NCBI RefSeq assembly: GCF_000716435.1 | Contig: NZ_JNWO01000011.1 | Span: 124,001 to 188,000, forward strand | Length of the DNA: 64,000 nt | Origin: Streptomyces xylophagus | GTDB taxonomy: Bacteria > Actinomycetota > Actinomycetes > Streptomycetales > Streptomycetaceae | Direction: 5' to 3' | Part shown: one piece after another, positions 40,101 through 48,663 of the stretch | Layout of the letters: each line of letters begins with the position of its first letter | How positions within the stretch are numbered: the first letter of the stretch is position 1 | Program-made: the position numbers and the translations under genes | The notes under the pieces: generated by a model | The model's database searches: none | The model's input: only the letters and a program-made list of their open reading frames with translations | What the model was told of the DNA's origin: nothing

Positions 40101-40169
40101 GTGCTTGAGGCGGGTCGGTCTCGGCACATGAGGTGCGTCGGTCTCAGTACATGAGGTGCGTCGCTGATC
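40101..40169. repeat. Tandem 23-bp repeats upstream of parA
   Basis: Three head-to-tail units begin at 40101, 40124 and 40147, sharing TGAGGTGCGTCGGTCTC-like cores (TGAGG at 40106, 40129 and 40152). The second and third match closely over their first 17 bases; the first is more diverged. Confidence 0.7.
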
Positions 40170-40260
40170 CGTCCTGACGACGAAACTTACTCCACACAAG
40201 CTGCCAAACCTATACATGCCGGAGTGTCGCGACAGTTCGGCCTCTGCTGCTGTGCATCGT

Positions 40261-40274
40261 GTTTCACGTGAAAC
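40261..40274. promoter_or_regulatory. parS: parS (exact)
   Basis: Exact GTTTCACGTGAAAC upstream of parA. It is a ParB nucleation site and could also let ParB feed back on parAB expression. Confidence 0.92.
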
Positions 40275-40432
40275 GTCGCTCACTGCTGCACGGCATCATC
40301 AGTCGCGGCCGCGCCGCGGCCGCCCCCCGCGACCGGAAGCCTCTCGGATCACTCGGAGAGGGCACGGAGTTGTCCACAGAGGTGGAATTCTCCACAGAAC
40401 AACAGGCCTCACTGGTTCACGACCCTGAAGAC

Positions 40433-41506
40433 ATGGGAGGCTCTGTTCATTGCGAGCCTGAAGTCGAGGAGAGTGAATCCTTGCGGTCCGACGCCAACAT
40501 CGCGGGACCGATGACCGATCCGGTCCCCGGTCCCCGTACCGAGTCGATGGGGGAGGATGTTTCACGTGAAACACTGCCCCCTATGGACGACACTCCCATC
40601 GGTCGTGCTGCCCAACTGGCGGTCGAAGCCCTAGGTCGTGCCGGCGAAGGCCTGCCGCGTCCCGAGCAGACCCGAATCATGGTCGTTGCCAACCAGAAGG
40701 GTGGGGTGGGCAAGACGACGACGACCGTCAATCTTGCCGCTTCGCTGGCACTGCACGGTGCCCGTGTTCTGGTGGTCGACCTCGACCCACAGGGCAACGC
40801 GTCCACGGCACTGGGGATTGACCACCACGCGGAAGTTCCTTCTATCTATGACGTGTTGGTCGACAGCAGGCCTCTCTCCGAGGTCGTGCAGCCGGTTCTT
40901 GATGTCGAAGGTCTCTTCTGTGCCCCCGCCACCATCGATCTGGCCGGTGCAGAGATCGAGCTCGTGTCTCTGGTGGCACGAGAGAGCAGACTGCAGCGGG
41001 CGATTCAGGCCTATGAGCAGCCGCTGGACTACATCCTCATCGACTGTCCGCCCTCACTCGGCCTGCTGACGGTCAATGCGTTGGTCGCCGGTGCGGAGGT
41101 CCTCATCCCGATCCAGTGCGAGTACTACGCGCTGGAGGGCCTCGGGCAGTTGCTCCGCAACGTCGACCTGGTGCGGGGGCACCTCAACCCCAACCTGCAT
41201 GTGTCGACCATCCTGCTCACCATGTACGACGGCCGGACGCGTCTCGCGTCCCAGGTCGCGGACGAGGTGCGCAGTCACTTCGGTGACGAGGTGCTGCGGA
41301 CGAGCATTCCCCGCTCGGTCCGTATCTCCGAGGCGCCGAGCTATGGGCAGACGGTACTGACCTACGATCCCGGATCGAGCGGTGCCCTCTCCTACTTTGA
41401 AGCGGCAAGGGAAATCGCACTGAAGGGTGTGGGCGTCAGCTACGACGCACCGCATGCGCACATCGGCGCTCAGAGCGACCAGAGCATGGTGGAGGGCATC
41501 CAGTGA
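40433..41506 (+). CDS. parA: Chromosome-partitioning ATPase ParA
   Basis: The ATG at 40433 gives 357 residues, matching the known Streptomyces ParA length as I recall it. After an acidic N-terminus of about 80 residues come the deviant Walker [17 protein letters not shown] (about 89), switch [10 protein letters not shown] and Walker B-like [11 protein letters not shown]. ParA dimers bind DNA non-specifically and move ParB-parS complexes during sporulation septation. An exact parS at 40559 lies inside the gene and codes VSRET in frame. The stop overlaps the parB GTG. Confidence 0.93.
   Translation: MGGSVHCEPEVEESESLRSDANIAGPMTDPVPGPRTESMGEDVSRETLPPMDDTPIGRAAQLAVEALGRAGEGLPRPEQTRIMVVANQKGGVGKTTTTVNLAASLALHGARVLVVDLDPQGNASTALGIDHHAEVPSIYDVLVDSRPLSEVVQPVLDVEGLFCAPATIDLAGAEIELVSLVARESRLQRAIQAYEQPLDYILIDCPPSLGLLTVNALVAGAEVLIPIQCEYYALEGLGQLLRNVDLVRGHLNPNLHVSTILLTMYDGRTRLASQVADEVRSHFGDEVLRTSIPRSVRISEAPSYGQTVLTYDPGSSGALSYFEAAREIALKGVGVSYDAPHAHIGAQSDQSMVEGIQ
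40559..40572. promoter_or_regulatory. parS: parS (exact, inside parA)
   Basis: Exact GTTTCACGTGAAAC within the parA N-terminal coding region, read in frame as Val-Ser-Arg-Glu-Thr. Confidence 0.92.
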
Positions 41507-42606
41507 GCGAGCGACGGAGGGGTTTGGGCCGTGGGCTCGGCGCACTGATCCCCGCAGCCCCGACCGGGGAGAAGACAGCGGCTCCGGCCGTATTGGGGGG
41601 CGGCGCTGCTTCCGCGTCCCCCACGGCTGTTCCGGTCATCACCGGCGACCGAGGGGTGGCCGCGGCAAAGGTCACCACGCTGCCGCCGGTCTCCTATGAA
41701 ACAGAGAACTCGTCGACGTACGGCGCTCCGGAGACGCCGGCACCTCCCGTCGGTGCCTTCTTCGCCGAGTTGCCCCTCGACGACATCACGCCGAACTCGC
41801 GCCAGCCGCGTGAGGTGTTCGACGAGGACGCGCTCCAGGAGCTCGTCACCTCCATCAAGGAGGTCGGCCTCCTCCAGCCCGTCGTCGTACGGCAGATCGG
41901 CCCGACGAGCTACGAGCTCATCATGGGCGAGCGGCGCTGGCGGGCCTGCCGTGAGGCGGGGCTCGATGCGATCCCGGCGATCGTGCGGGCCACGGACGAC
42001 GAGAAGCTTCTCCTGGACGCCCTCCTGGAGAACCTGCACCGCGCCCAGCTCAACCCGCTCGAAGAGGCGGCCGCCTACGACCAGTTGCTCAAGGACTTCA
42101 ACTGCACGCACGACCAGCTGGCGGACCGCATCGGCCGTTCCCGCCCGCAGGTCTCCAACACCCTGCGTCTGCTGAAGCTCTCGCCGTCGGTCCAGCGCCG
42201 GGTCGCCGCCGGAGTGCTCTCCGCCGGCCACGCCCGTGCGCTGCTCTCCGTCGACGACTCGGAGGAGCAGGACCGGCTGGCTCACCGGATCGTGGCCGAG
42301 GGCCTCTCGGTGCGGGCTGTCGAGGAGATCGTGACCCTCATGGGTTCGCGGCCCCAGACGGCTCACCGTTCCAAGGGGCCGCGGGCCGGCGCTCTGGTCT
42401 CCCCGGCGCTGAGCGACCTCGCCACCCGTCTCTCGGATCGCTTCGAGACCCGGGTGAAGGTCGATCTGGGCCAGAAGAAGGGCAAGATCACTGTCGAGTT
42501 CGCCTCGATGGAGGACCTTGAGCGGATCCTCGGCTCGCTGGCTCCGGGCGAGGGCCCGGTCCTGCAGCGGAGTCTGCTGGACGACGAGTCGGAGGACGAG
42601 GCCTGA
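41503..42606 (+). CDS. parB: Chromosome-partitioning protein ParB
   Basis: The 367-residue protein begins [17 protein letters not shown], a typical ParB N-terminus. It has a CTPase/ParB box region (about 88-180: [40 protein letters not shown]), a helix-turn-helix (about 200-250, [20 protein letters not shown]) that reads parS, and a C-terminal dimerisation domain. CTP-bound ParB clamps load at parS and spread. GTG 41503 overlaps the parA stop (GTGA). Confidence 0.97.
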   Translation: MSERRRGLGRGLGALIPAAPTGEKTAAPAVLGGGAASASPTAVPVITGDRGVAAAKVTTLPPVSYETENSSTYGAPETPAPPVGAFFAELPLDDITPNSRQPREVFDEDALQELVTSIKEVGLLQPVVVRQIGPTSYELIMGERRWRACREAGLDAIPAIVRATDDEKLLLDALLENLHRAQLNPLEEAAAYDQLLKDFNCTHDQLADRIGRSRPQVSNTLRLLKLSPSVQRRVAAGVLSAGHARALLSVDDSEEQDRLAHRIVAEGLSVRAVEEIVTLMGSRPQTAHRSKGPRAGALVSPALSDLATRLSDRFETRVKVDLGQKKGKITVEFASMEDLERILGSLAPGEGPVLQRSLLDDESEDEA

Positions 42607-42646
42607 GCCGTCCAGCGACGGCTTGGGCTCTGTACGGCCGAACCAC

Positions 42647-42689
42647 AGAGCGGGCCGTGTCCGGTGTGTACCGGAACACGGCCCGCTCT
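42647..42689 (+). terminator. Hairpin terminator after parB
   Basis: AGAGCGGGCCGTGT pairs with ACACGGCCCGCTCT, extended by CCGG/CCGG across a single bulged A, with a six-base loop. It begins 41 bases after parB. Confidence 0.85.
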
Positions 42690-42786
42690 TTGCTTTCTGT
42701 CGGTATCGATGGAATCGCATCATGGATACGATGCGTTCGGGTATGGCGCATCCACCTGGCAGCACCTCTTAGGGGAGGCGGGGGCC

Positions 42787-43044
42787 ATGCGAACGGTGAG
42801 CCGCACCGGACTGGTGAGCGCGGGTCTGGGCCTGGGGGCGGTCGGCGGGTTCGTCGGCAGTCTGCTCAGGGAACGCAGCGCTCTGACTGCCGCCCGCGGC
42901 GCTGCGGGCGAAGAAAGCGAGGATCAGCCTTCATGGGGCGTCGGCTCGTACCGCTCACGCTGGACAACCTCCCGGACATTCCCCAGCGCTGTCGGTCGTG
43001 CGTTTTCTGGGAGCTGGACCCCGTCAGTGGGCAGGCCGCAGTAA
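42787..43044 (+). CDS. Possible small membrane protein overlapping the acetyltransferase start
   Basis: The ATG at 42787 has a strong ribosome-binding site (GGGGAGGCGGGGG) and opens 85 residues: MRTVSRTGLVSAGLGLGAVG, a short hydrophobic helix, then a basic/acidic stretch. Third positions are GC-rich up to about 42930. From 42933 the frame overlaps the acetyltransferase gene by 112 bases. It could be a real small protein, a leader coupling translation to the next gene, or chance. No homologue is known to me. Confidence 0.4.
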   Translation: MRTVSRTGLVSAGLGLGAVGGFVGSLLRERSALTAARGAAGEESEDQPSWGVGSYRSRWTTSRTFPSAVGRAFSGSWTPSVGRPQ

Positions 43045-43550
43045 AGGCGGGCACGTCCTCACTGGAGAAGGAAGCCTGGATCTCCTCCGTCCTGCTGGAC
43101 TGGGGCTCCTGCGGACGGGTCGTCTACGTCGATGACGTACCGGTGGGCTTCGTCCTCTACGCGCCGCCTGCGTACGTCCCCCGCTCCACGGCGTTTCCCA
43201 CGAGCCCTGTCTCGCCGGACGCCGTGCAGCTGATGACGGCCTTCATCATGCCGGGCTACCAGGGGCAGGGGCTGGGCCGGGTCATGGTCCAGACAGTTGC
43301 CAAGGATCTGCTGCGGCGGGGCTTCAAGGCGATCGAGGCCTTCGGCGACGCCCGATCGAAAGAGGCCGCCTGCGTCCTGCCCGCCGACCATCTGCTCGCC
43401 GTGGGCTTCAAGACGGTCCGGCTGCATCCCACCTATCCACGGCTGCGGCTGGAGCTGCGTACGACGCTCTCCTGGAAGGAAGACGTGGAGCTGGCGCTCG
43501 ACCGGTTGCTGGGGGCCGTACAGAAGGAACCAGCGCTGCGACCGCTCTAG
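42933..43550 (+). CDS. GNAT-family N-acetyltransferase
   Basis: The ATG at 42933 (GAGGA upstream) gives 205 residues, MGRRLVPLTLDNLPDIPQRC. The GNAT acetyl-CoA loop is PGYQGQGLGRVMVQTVAKDL (about 107-126), and the C-terminal strands include LLAVGFKTVRLHPTYPRLR. Two cysteines in PQRCRSCVFWE near the N-terminus are a feature of this actinobacterial subfamily. The acceptor substrate is unknown. It ends convergent with trxA, with a hairpin and a parS between them. Confidence 0.88.
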   Translation: MGRRLVPLTLDNLPDIPQRCRSCVFWELDPVSGQAAVKAGTSSLEKEAWISSVLLDWGSCGRVVYVDDVPVGFVLYAPPAYVPRSTAFPTSPVSPDAVQLMTAFIMPGYQGQGLGRVMVQTVAKDLLRRGFKAIEAFGDARSKEAACVLPADHLLAVGFKTVRLHPTYPRLRLELRTTLSWKEDVELALDRLLGAVQKEPALRPL

Positions 43551-43564
43551 GACTGCTTTCAAAG

Positions 43565-43598
43565 CGAATGGGCCGACTCCGGGGAGTCGGCCCATTCG
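43565..43598. terminator. Bidirectional hairpin between acetyltransferase and trxA
   Basis: CGAATGGGCCGACTCC pairs perfectly with GGAGTCGGCCCATTCG (16 bp, two-base centre). It serves both convergent genes and ends two bases before an exact parS. Confidence 0.85.
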
Positions 43599-43599
43599 T

Positions 43600-43613
43600 G
43601 TTTCACGTGAAAC
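43600..43613. promoter_or_regulatory. parS: parS (exact, between convergent genes)
   Basis: Exact GTTTCACGTGAAAC immediately beside the terminator hairpin and just after the trxA stop. Confidence 0.92.
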
Positions 43614-43614
43614 A

Positions 43615-43947
43615 TCACTCGGAGATGAAGTCCTCGAGGTCGCGAACGATCGCGGCCTTCGGCTTCGCACCGACGATGGTCTTGGCGACCTCGCCACCCT
43701 GGTAGACGTTCAGGGTCGGGATGGACATGACGCCGTACTTGGCGGCCGTACCCGGGTTCTCGTCGATGTTGAGCTTGACGACCTCGATCTTGTCGCCGTA
43801 CTCGGCGGCGATGGCCTCGAGGGACGGAGCGATCTGGCGGCACGGACCGCACCAGGCGGCCCAGAAGTCCACCAGGACGGGCTTGTCGCTCTTGAGGACG
43901 TCCTCGTCGAAGGAATCGTCGGTCACATTCTTCAGAGTGCCGGCCAC
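43615..43947 (-). CDS. trxA: Thioredoxin
   Basis: The 110-residue cytosolic thioredoxin carries the active site WCGPC (Cys33, Cys36) in VDFWAAWCGPCRQIAP and the cis-proline loop MSIPTL. GTG 43947 follows AAGGAG. It reduces protein disulphides using electrons from TrxB, encoded 42 bases upstream in the same direction, forming a trxB-trxA operon. Confidence 0.97.
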   Translation of the reverse strand: MAGTLKNVTDDSFDEDVLKSDKPVLVDFWAAWCGPCRQIAPSLEAIAAEYGDKIEVVKLNIDENPGTAAKYGVMSIPTLNVYQGGEVAKTIVGAKPKAAIVRDLEDFISE

Positions 43948-43989
43948 GGCGGGCTCCTTAACTTGTTCGTGCGGTGGGGCGGATGGGGG

Positions 43990-44958
43990 TCAGACGGTGG
44001 TCTTCGCGGGCTCTGCCTTCTCCTCGTCCGCGAGGGCGGCGAGGAAACGCTCGGCGTCCAGAGCGGCGGAGCAGCCGGTGCCGGCTGCGGTGATCGCCTG
44101 GCGGTAGGTGTGGTCGACGACATCACCGGCGCCGAAGACACCGGTCAGGTTGGTCCGGGTCGAGGGCGCCTCGACCTTCAGGTAGCCCTCCCCGTCGAGC
44201 TCGAGCTGGCCCTTGAAGAGCTCCGTGCGAGGGTCGTGGCCAATCGCGATGAACAGTCCCGTCACCGCGAGGTCGGACAGCTCCCCGGTCTTCAGGTTGC
44301 GCAGCTTGAGGCCGGCGAGCTTCGGGTCGCCCTCGATCTCGGCGATCTCGCTGTCCCAGACGAACTTGATCTTCGGGTCGGCGAAAGCACGCTCCTGCAT
44401 CGCCTTGGAAGCACGCAGGCTGTCCCGGCGGTGGACGATCGTCACCGACTTGGCGAACCGGGAGAGGAAGGTCGCCTCCTCCATCGCCGTGTCGCCACCA
44501 CCGATGACGGCGATGTCCTGGTCCTTGAAGAAGAACCCGTCACAAGTGGCACACCAGGAGACCCCTCGGCCGGAGAGCGCGTCCTCGTTCGGCAGGCCCA
44601 GCTTGCGATGCTGCGAGCCGGTGGTGACGATGACGGCCTTCGCCTGGTGCACGGTGCCCGAGGTGTCCGTGACGGTCTTGATCTCACCGGTCAGGTCGAC
44701 GGAGACCACGTCGTCCGGGATCAGCTCGGCACCGAAGCGCTCGGCCTGGGCGCGCATGTTGTCCATGAGGTCGGGGCCCATGACGCCGTCCTGGAAGCCC
44801 GGGAAGTTCTCGACCTCGGTGGTGTTCATCAGCGCGCCACCAGCGGTGACAGCGCCCTCGAACACCAGCGGCTTCAGCGACGCGCGCGCGGTGTAGAGCG
44901 CCGCCGTGTAGCCGGCGGGCCCGGAGCCGATAATGATCACGTTTCGGACGTCGCTCAC
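43990..44958 (-). CDS. trxB: Thioredoxin reductase
   Basis: The 322-residue flavoenzyme has the FAD motif [10 protein letters not shown] (11-20), the redox pair Cys136/Cys139 in CATCDG, the NADPH motif [11 protein letters not shown] and a C-terminal FAD motif [10 protein letters not shown]. It passes electrons from NADPH to thioredoxin. Start is GTG 44958. A SigR-type promoter (GGGAAT-N18-GTTG) is located about 75-100 bases upstream, pointing to disulphide-stress control. Confidence 0.97.
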   Translation of the reverse strand: MSDVRNVIIIGSGPAGYTAALYTARASLKPLVFEGAVTAGGALMNTTEVENFPGFQDGVMGPDLMDNMRAQAERFGAELIPDDVVSVDLTGEIKTVTDTSGTVHQAKAVIVTTGSQHRKLGLPNEDALSGRGVSWCATCDGFFFKDQDIAVIGGGDTAMEEATFLSRFAKSVTIVHRRDSLRASKAMQERAFADPKIKFVWDSEIAEIEGDPKLAGLKLRNLKTGELSDLAVTGLFIAIGHDPRTELFKGQLELDGEGYLKVEAPSTRTNLTGVFGAGDVVDHTYRQAITAAGTGCSAALDAERFLAALADEEKAEPAKTTV

Positions 44959-45029
44959 GGCTTGGTTCCTCGTCTCTGGACTGCGTCAGTACGACCGGTG
45001 GGAGCCCCTTTCAGAGCCTCCACCCCACC

Positions 45030-45057
45030 CAACGGATCCTACGGGGCCCGCATTCCC
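45030..45057 (-). promoter_or_regulatory. SigR-type promoter of trxBA
   Basis: On the minus strand GGGAAT (45057-45052) is followed after exactly 18 bases by GTTG (45033-45030). This is the known consensus of the Streptomyces disulphide-stress sigma factor SigR and is correctly placed upstream of trxB. Confidence 0.85.
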
Positions 45058-45129
45058 GCTGTGTCCGCGCACACGGAGACACAACATGGTGGGGAAGTAC
45101 CGCGCCGACCGGAGATGAGACGTCCGTGG

Positions 45130-46080
45130 TCAGGAACGCGCGTATGACCGCGTCAGAAGGACCTTGCCAGGGGTGGACGTTTTCCGGCTCACACAGGCCG
45201 CGTCGACGACGTAGGCCGTGACCCGGCTGACGTCAGAAGCGTCGGGCAGCACCACGAGATATGCGGCAGTGCCGTTGTAAGTGCCCTTCTTGGCACCGAG
45301 GACATCCGTGTTGCCGCGGTTGATGCCCTGCCGGATGCATTCCGGGACGGAGCCGGAAGGTGCGACCTTGATGGTGTCATGAGTCTTGATGGAGGACCCC
45401 CTGCCACTGGGCTCGGATGCGGCATTCAAATCGCCGCCGATGCCCTGACTCGTGGCCGTCTTGGTGGAGAGAAGATCCGTGACCTGGTTCTCCAGCTTCT
45501 CCTTGGAGAACAAGTCCGCGGAGCTGGTCGGGTTCCCCTGAGCCGCGTCGGACGACTTGTGGTCGCCCAGCGACTGGATGAAGAGAGAGCCGGCTCCCAG
45601 AACGGCAGCGGTGAACACGGCTCCCAGGACGATCCTCCCGCGACGTCCGCCGCGATTCCGGTCTTTGCGTCCGGGGCCGGTCGCCGCGTGCGCACGTCCT
45701 GACGGCCTGTCCGCGGCAGACGATGTTTCACGTGAAACATGCGCCTCGGTGCCCTCGTGGTCCTCACCCGACGTGACCCGGGACGCACTCACCAACGTCG
45801 ACGTGGACAGGGACTCGGGGGCGGTGGCACCCAGCAGGGCCTCCGCGGCGAGGGCTGCGTCGATACGGCCCGCGATCTCGGCGGGCATACGTGGTGGGCC
45901 TGGAAGGGCGCCCAGCAGTTCCCGGATCTCCTCCAGCGAGTCGTGGACGTCCGCGCAGAGTTCGCACTCGTCCAGATGCCGTTGTACCTCCGCTGTCCTG
46001 GACGGCGGGAGAAGGCCCTCGGTGAGGTCGGAGATCTCCGCGACGTCCGGGTGCCCGGTCGTGTCTGTCGTGGATGTCAC
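45130..46080 (-). CDS. Anti-sigma factor with zinc-finger domain, probable SigM antagonist
   Basis: The 316-residue protein has an N-terminal zinc-binding anti-sigma domain (about 25-60, HLDECELCADVHDSLEEI: the H-x3-C-x2-C pattern), a long polar linker, one membrane helix (about 145-165) and an extracytoplasmic C-terminal domain. GTG 46080 overlaps the stop of the sigma gene (GTGA), the classic sigma/anti-sigma coupling. The linker contains an exact parS (45725) read as VSRET. Confidence 0.88.
   Translation of the reverse strand: MTSTTDTTGHPDVAEISDLTEGLLPPSRTAEVQRHLDECELCADVHDSLEEIRELLGALPGPPRMPAEIAGRIDAALAAEALLGATAPESLSTSTLVSASRVTSGEDHEGTEAHVSRETSSAADRPSGRAHAATGPGRKDRNRGGRRGRIVLGAVFTAAVLGAGSLFIQSLGDHKSSDAAQGNPTSSADLFSKEKLENQVTDLLSTKTATSQGIGGDLNAASEPSGRGSSIKTHDTIKVAPSGSVPECIRQGINRGNTDVLGAKKGTYNGTAAYLVVLPDASDVSRVTAYVVDAACVSRKTSTPGKVLLTRSYARS
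45725..45738. promoter_or_regulatory. parS: parS (exact, inside anti-sigma gene)
   Basis: Exact GTTTCACGTGAAAC in the linker-coding part of the anti-sigma gene, read as Val-Ser-Arg-Glu-Thr. Confidence 0.92.
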
Positions 46081-46802
46081 GCTCGCCCACCTCCGCCCTT
46101 CACAGCAGCTGAATCGCTCGGCCCTGCATCCTCGGGATCCGAGTCCCGAGGTCCCGCTGCCGGTGGGACGGATGCCCCCTGCGCCCGGTTCCGTCCTGCG
46201 CCCGGTTCGTTGCCGTCACCGGCTCTTTCCGGCCGTAGATGCGTGAGCAACGGCAGCAGTCTGGCTCTTCCGCGGGCGCAGCGGCTCTTGACCGTGCCGG
46301 TCGGCACATCGAGCATGCGGGCGGCCTCGGCGACGGGGTAGCCCTGCATGTCCACCAGGACGAGGGCGGCGCGCTGGTCGGGCGGGAGCGTGCCCAGGGC
46401 TTCCAGCAGCTGGCGGTTCAGGTCGTTGCGTTCGGCGGGAGCGGCAGCCGACTCGTGCGGTTCCAGGAGTTGTTCGAGGCGTTCGGTGTCGTCGACCGGG
46501 GAGGTCTTCCTGGAGGCGGCCTTGCGGGCGCGGTCCAGGCAGGCGTTCACGGTGATCCGGTGCAGCCAGGTCGTGACGGCCGACTGGCCGCGGAAGGTGT
46601 GGGCGGCCCGGTAGGCGGAGACGAGGGCGTCCTGGACCGCGTCAGCGGCCTCCTCGCGGTCTCCCAGCGTGCGGAGGGCCACGGCCCAGAGCCGGTCCCG
46701 GTGGCGCCGTACGAGCTCACCGAAGGCGTCCGGGTCGCCTTCGACATGGCGGGCGAGCAGATCTTGATCGCTCGTTCCGTCGTATCCGGCGCCTTCCGCC
46801 AT
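46077..46802 (-). CDS. sigM: ECF-family RNA polymerase sigma factor, SigM type
   Basis: The 241-residue protein has sigma region 2 (about 12-80: DQDLLARHVEGDPDAFGELV, DAVQDALVSAYRAAHTF) and region 4 (about 115-180: LPPDQRAALVLVDMQGYPVA, then TGTVKSRCARGRARLL). About 50 extra low-complexity residues follow. It directs RNA polymerase to a stress or envelope regulon. The order sigM, anti-sigma, trxB, trxA next to murJ matches the mycobacterial sigM locus, which supports the name. Confidence 0.9.
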   Translation of the reverse strand: MAEGAGYDGTSDQDLLARHVEGDPDAFGELVRRHRDRLWAVALRTLGDREEAADAVQDALVSAYRAAHTFRGQSAVTTWLHRITVNACLDRARKAASRKTSPVDDTERLEQLLEPHESAAAPAERNDLNRQLLEALGTLPPDQRAALVLVDMQGYPVAEAARMLDVPTGTVKSRCARGRARLLPLLTHLRPERAGDGNEPGAGRNRAQGASVPPAAGPRDSDPEDAGPSDSAAVKGGGGRA

Positions 46803-46829
46803 CGGACCCCCTCCCCCTCCGGTGAGACG

Positions 46830-48545
46830 TCAGCCCGTGAACTTCACGTCGGTGATGGCCTGCTTGTAGCCGGCGTCGCTGTACTGGTCGCCGGCCGCAT
46901 GCGGCAGAGCGGTGAGCCAGACAAGAACGTACCGGCTCTTCACGTGCTTGGTGACCTTCACCGTCGCACTGGTCCCCGTCGTGGTGACGCTGCCGATCTG
47001 CGTCATCGAGTCCAGCGAGGAGGGCGACAACGAGTCGGCCGCGTAGAGCTTCACCGTCGTGTGATCGCCGCTGTAGTAGAGCCCTATGGTCGCCGTGGAG
47101 ACGTCCTGGGCCGAACCGAGGTCGTAGACGATGCCCACGCCCGGCTTGTACGGCGCGAGCACCGGGCCCCCTATGAAGCTGGAGGTCCGCCAGTACGTCG
47201 ACGCGTTGCCGTCGTACGTCTTGTCGACGTCGTTCGGATGCTGGGCGTCGCCCTTCGCCACGAACTCCTGGGCACCCTGGATCGCGAGCGTCTTGACCGG
47301 CTTGGTCTTGTCGCCGCTCTTGTCGTTCCCGTCCGTCGTCTGCGTCTGCTTCGTGTCGTCGGACTTGTTGCCCTGGTCCATGAGCGCGTCCGCGAGCTGC
47401 CAACTGCCCAGGCCCAGCGCGGCGATCAGCAGCGCGGACACTGCCCACTTGAGGGCCTTGCCGGTGCGGCTCTGCAGTGGGGCCGGCGGGGTCGGTACGG
47501 CTCGCGTGGCGCCGGGATGCGGTGCGGGGCGGCCGTACGTGCCCTGTTGGTACGTCGTGCGCTGGTACTCGGGCGGTGCGGTGAACGTTGGCTCCGGCGG
47601 CCGGATGCGGGGCATCTCACCGATCGCCTTCACCAGCTCCTCCGGCGTGGTGCACGCCGCTTCGTGCCGTGAGGCCGTGGCACCGTCATTGGCGAGCGCG
47701 CGCATGGCGAGCTCCGACAGACCGCGGTGGACTCCGGCGCGCACTTGGTCGGGGGCGATGAGACCGACGCCCTTGGGCAGCCCGGACAGGCCGTAGGCGT
47801 CGCTCTCGTACGGCCAGCGCTGGGTGAGCGCCGCGTACAGCAGGGCGCCGATCGCCTCCGTGTCCGTGCGCTGCGGGGTGTCCGAACTGATGCCGCGCAG
47901 CGCGGCGTTGACGGCCAGACCACGGATGCGCCACTGGCCGGACGAGGTGCGCAGCACGGCGTTCGGGTTCAGGCGCAGATGGGCGAGGCCCTCGCGGTGC
48001 GCTGCTGCCATGGCAGAGGCGATCTGACTGACCATCTGGTAGGCGTCGTGCACCTCCAGCGGGCCGGGGGCCAGAAGCGCCGTCAGTTCCGTGGCGTCGG
48101 GCAGCCATTCGTGCACGACGTAGACGAGGTCGTTCTCCTCCACGGCGTCCAGGACCTGGACGAAGCGGGGATCACCCAGCAGCGCCGAGGAACGGGCCGC
48201 GGCCAGCACGGAACGGGCCCGCGCATGGTCCGCGGGCAGGATGTGGACGCCGACCGCACGACGGAGTTTCTCGTCCACCGCACGCCAACTGCTGAAGCCG
48301 TCCAGACGGGTGACGCACTCTTCGAGGCGATACCGTCTGGCGAGCTTGTGACCGCTGTGCAGTTCGGGAGGTGAGGCCTTCTCGGTTCCCTCGATCCCGC
48401 CGCTCCCCTGTGCCTTGTCGCTCTCCGTGTCCCGCTCCGGGTTCTGGGCCACCCCGTCGGCCGTGGACTGGTCCGCCTTGGCGGTCAGCGGCTCGTCGCC
48501 GCTGTTGTCTGCCACGTCGACGGCAGCCGTGCTCCGTTCCGCCAC
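46830..48545 (-). CDS. Membrane pseudokinase linked to MurJ
   Basis: GTG 48545 (AGGAG upstream) gives 571 residues. A kinase-like domain (about 80-320) lacks the catalytic motifs: HRD is replaced by LAHLRLNPNAVL, DFG by IRGLAVN, and no glycine loop is seen. A Pro-rich segment, one transmembrane helix (about 380-398) and an extracellular discoidin-like domain (about 430-565, DKTYDGNASTYWRTSSF) follow. In mycobacteria the equivalent pseudokinase is fused to MurJ and, once phosphorylated by PknB, binds FhaA. Here it is a separate gene 118 bases downstream of murJ. Confidence 0.85.
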   Translation of the reverse strand: MAERSTAAVDVADNSGDEPLTAKADQSTADGVAQNPERDTESDKAQGSGGIEGTEKASPPELHSGHKLARRYRLEECVTRLDGFSSWRAVDEKLRRAVGVHILPADHARARSVLAAARSSALLGDPRFVQVLDAVEENDLVYVVHEWLPDATELTALLAPGPLEVHDAYQMVSQIASAMAAAHREGLAHLRLNPNAVLRTSSGQWRIRGLAVNAALRGISSDTPQRTDTEAIGALLYAALTQRWPYESDAYGLSGLPKGVGLIAPDQVRAGVHRGLSELAMRALANDGATASRHEAACTTPEELVKAIGEMPRIRPPEPTFTAPPEYQRTTYQQGTYGRPAPHPGATRAVPTPPAPLQSRTGKALKWAVSALLIAALGLGSWQLADALMDQGNKSDDTKQTQTTDGNDKSGDKTKPVKTLAIQGAQEFVAKGDAQHPNDVDKTYDGNASTYWRTSSFIGGPVLAPYKPGVGIVYDLGSAQDVSTATIGLYYSGDHTTVKLYAADSLSPSSLDSMTQIGSVTTTGTSATVKVTKHVKSRYVLVWLTALPHAAGDQYSDAGYKQAITDVKFTG

Positions 48546-48663
48546 CGTCGCTCCTGCCTCCCCATCCGTTGCACGCTGTCCGACGCCGAAACCAATTGTG
48601 CCCACAGTCTGCCGCTATGCACGACACACAGCGGCGGACGATGGTTGTGCGTGTGCCCCCGCC

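Larger units (their letters stand above)
40091..40432. promoter_or_regulatory. rsmG-parA intergenic region with 23-bp repeats and a parS
   Basis: It holds three tandem 23-bp units (40101-40169), an exact parS at 40261-40274 and the parA promoter region. The open frame beginning in the parS itself (40259) is not taken as the parA start because the product would be longer than known ParA proteins. Confidence 0.6.

Noticed and set aside
40259..40432. ParA starting inside the upstream parS (MFHVKR...)
   Set aside because: This would add 58 residues not typical of ParA. ATG 40433 gives the expected length, and this stretch contains the parS and likely promoter.
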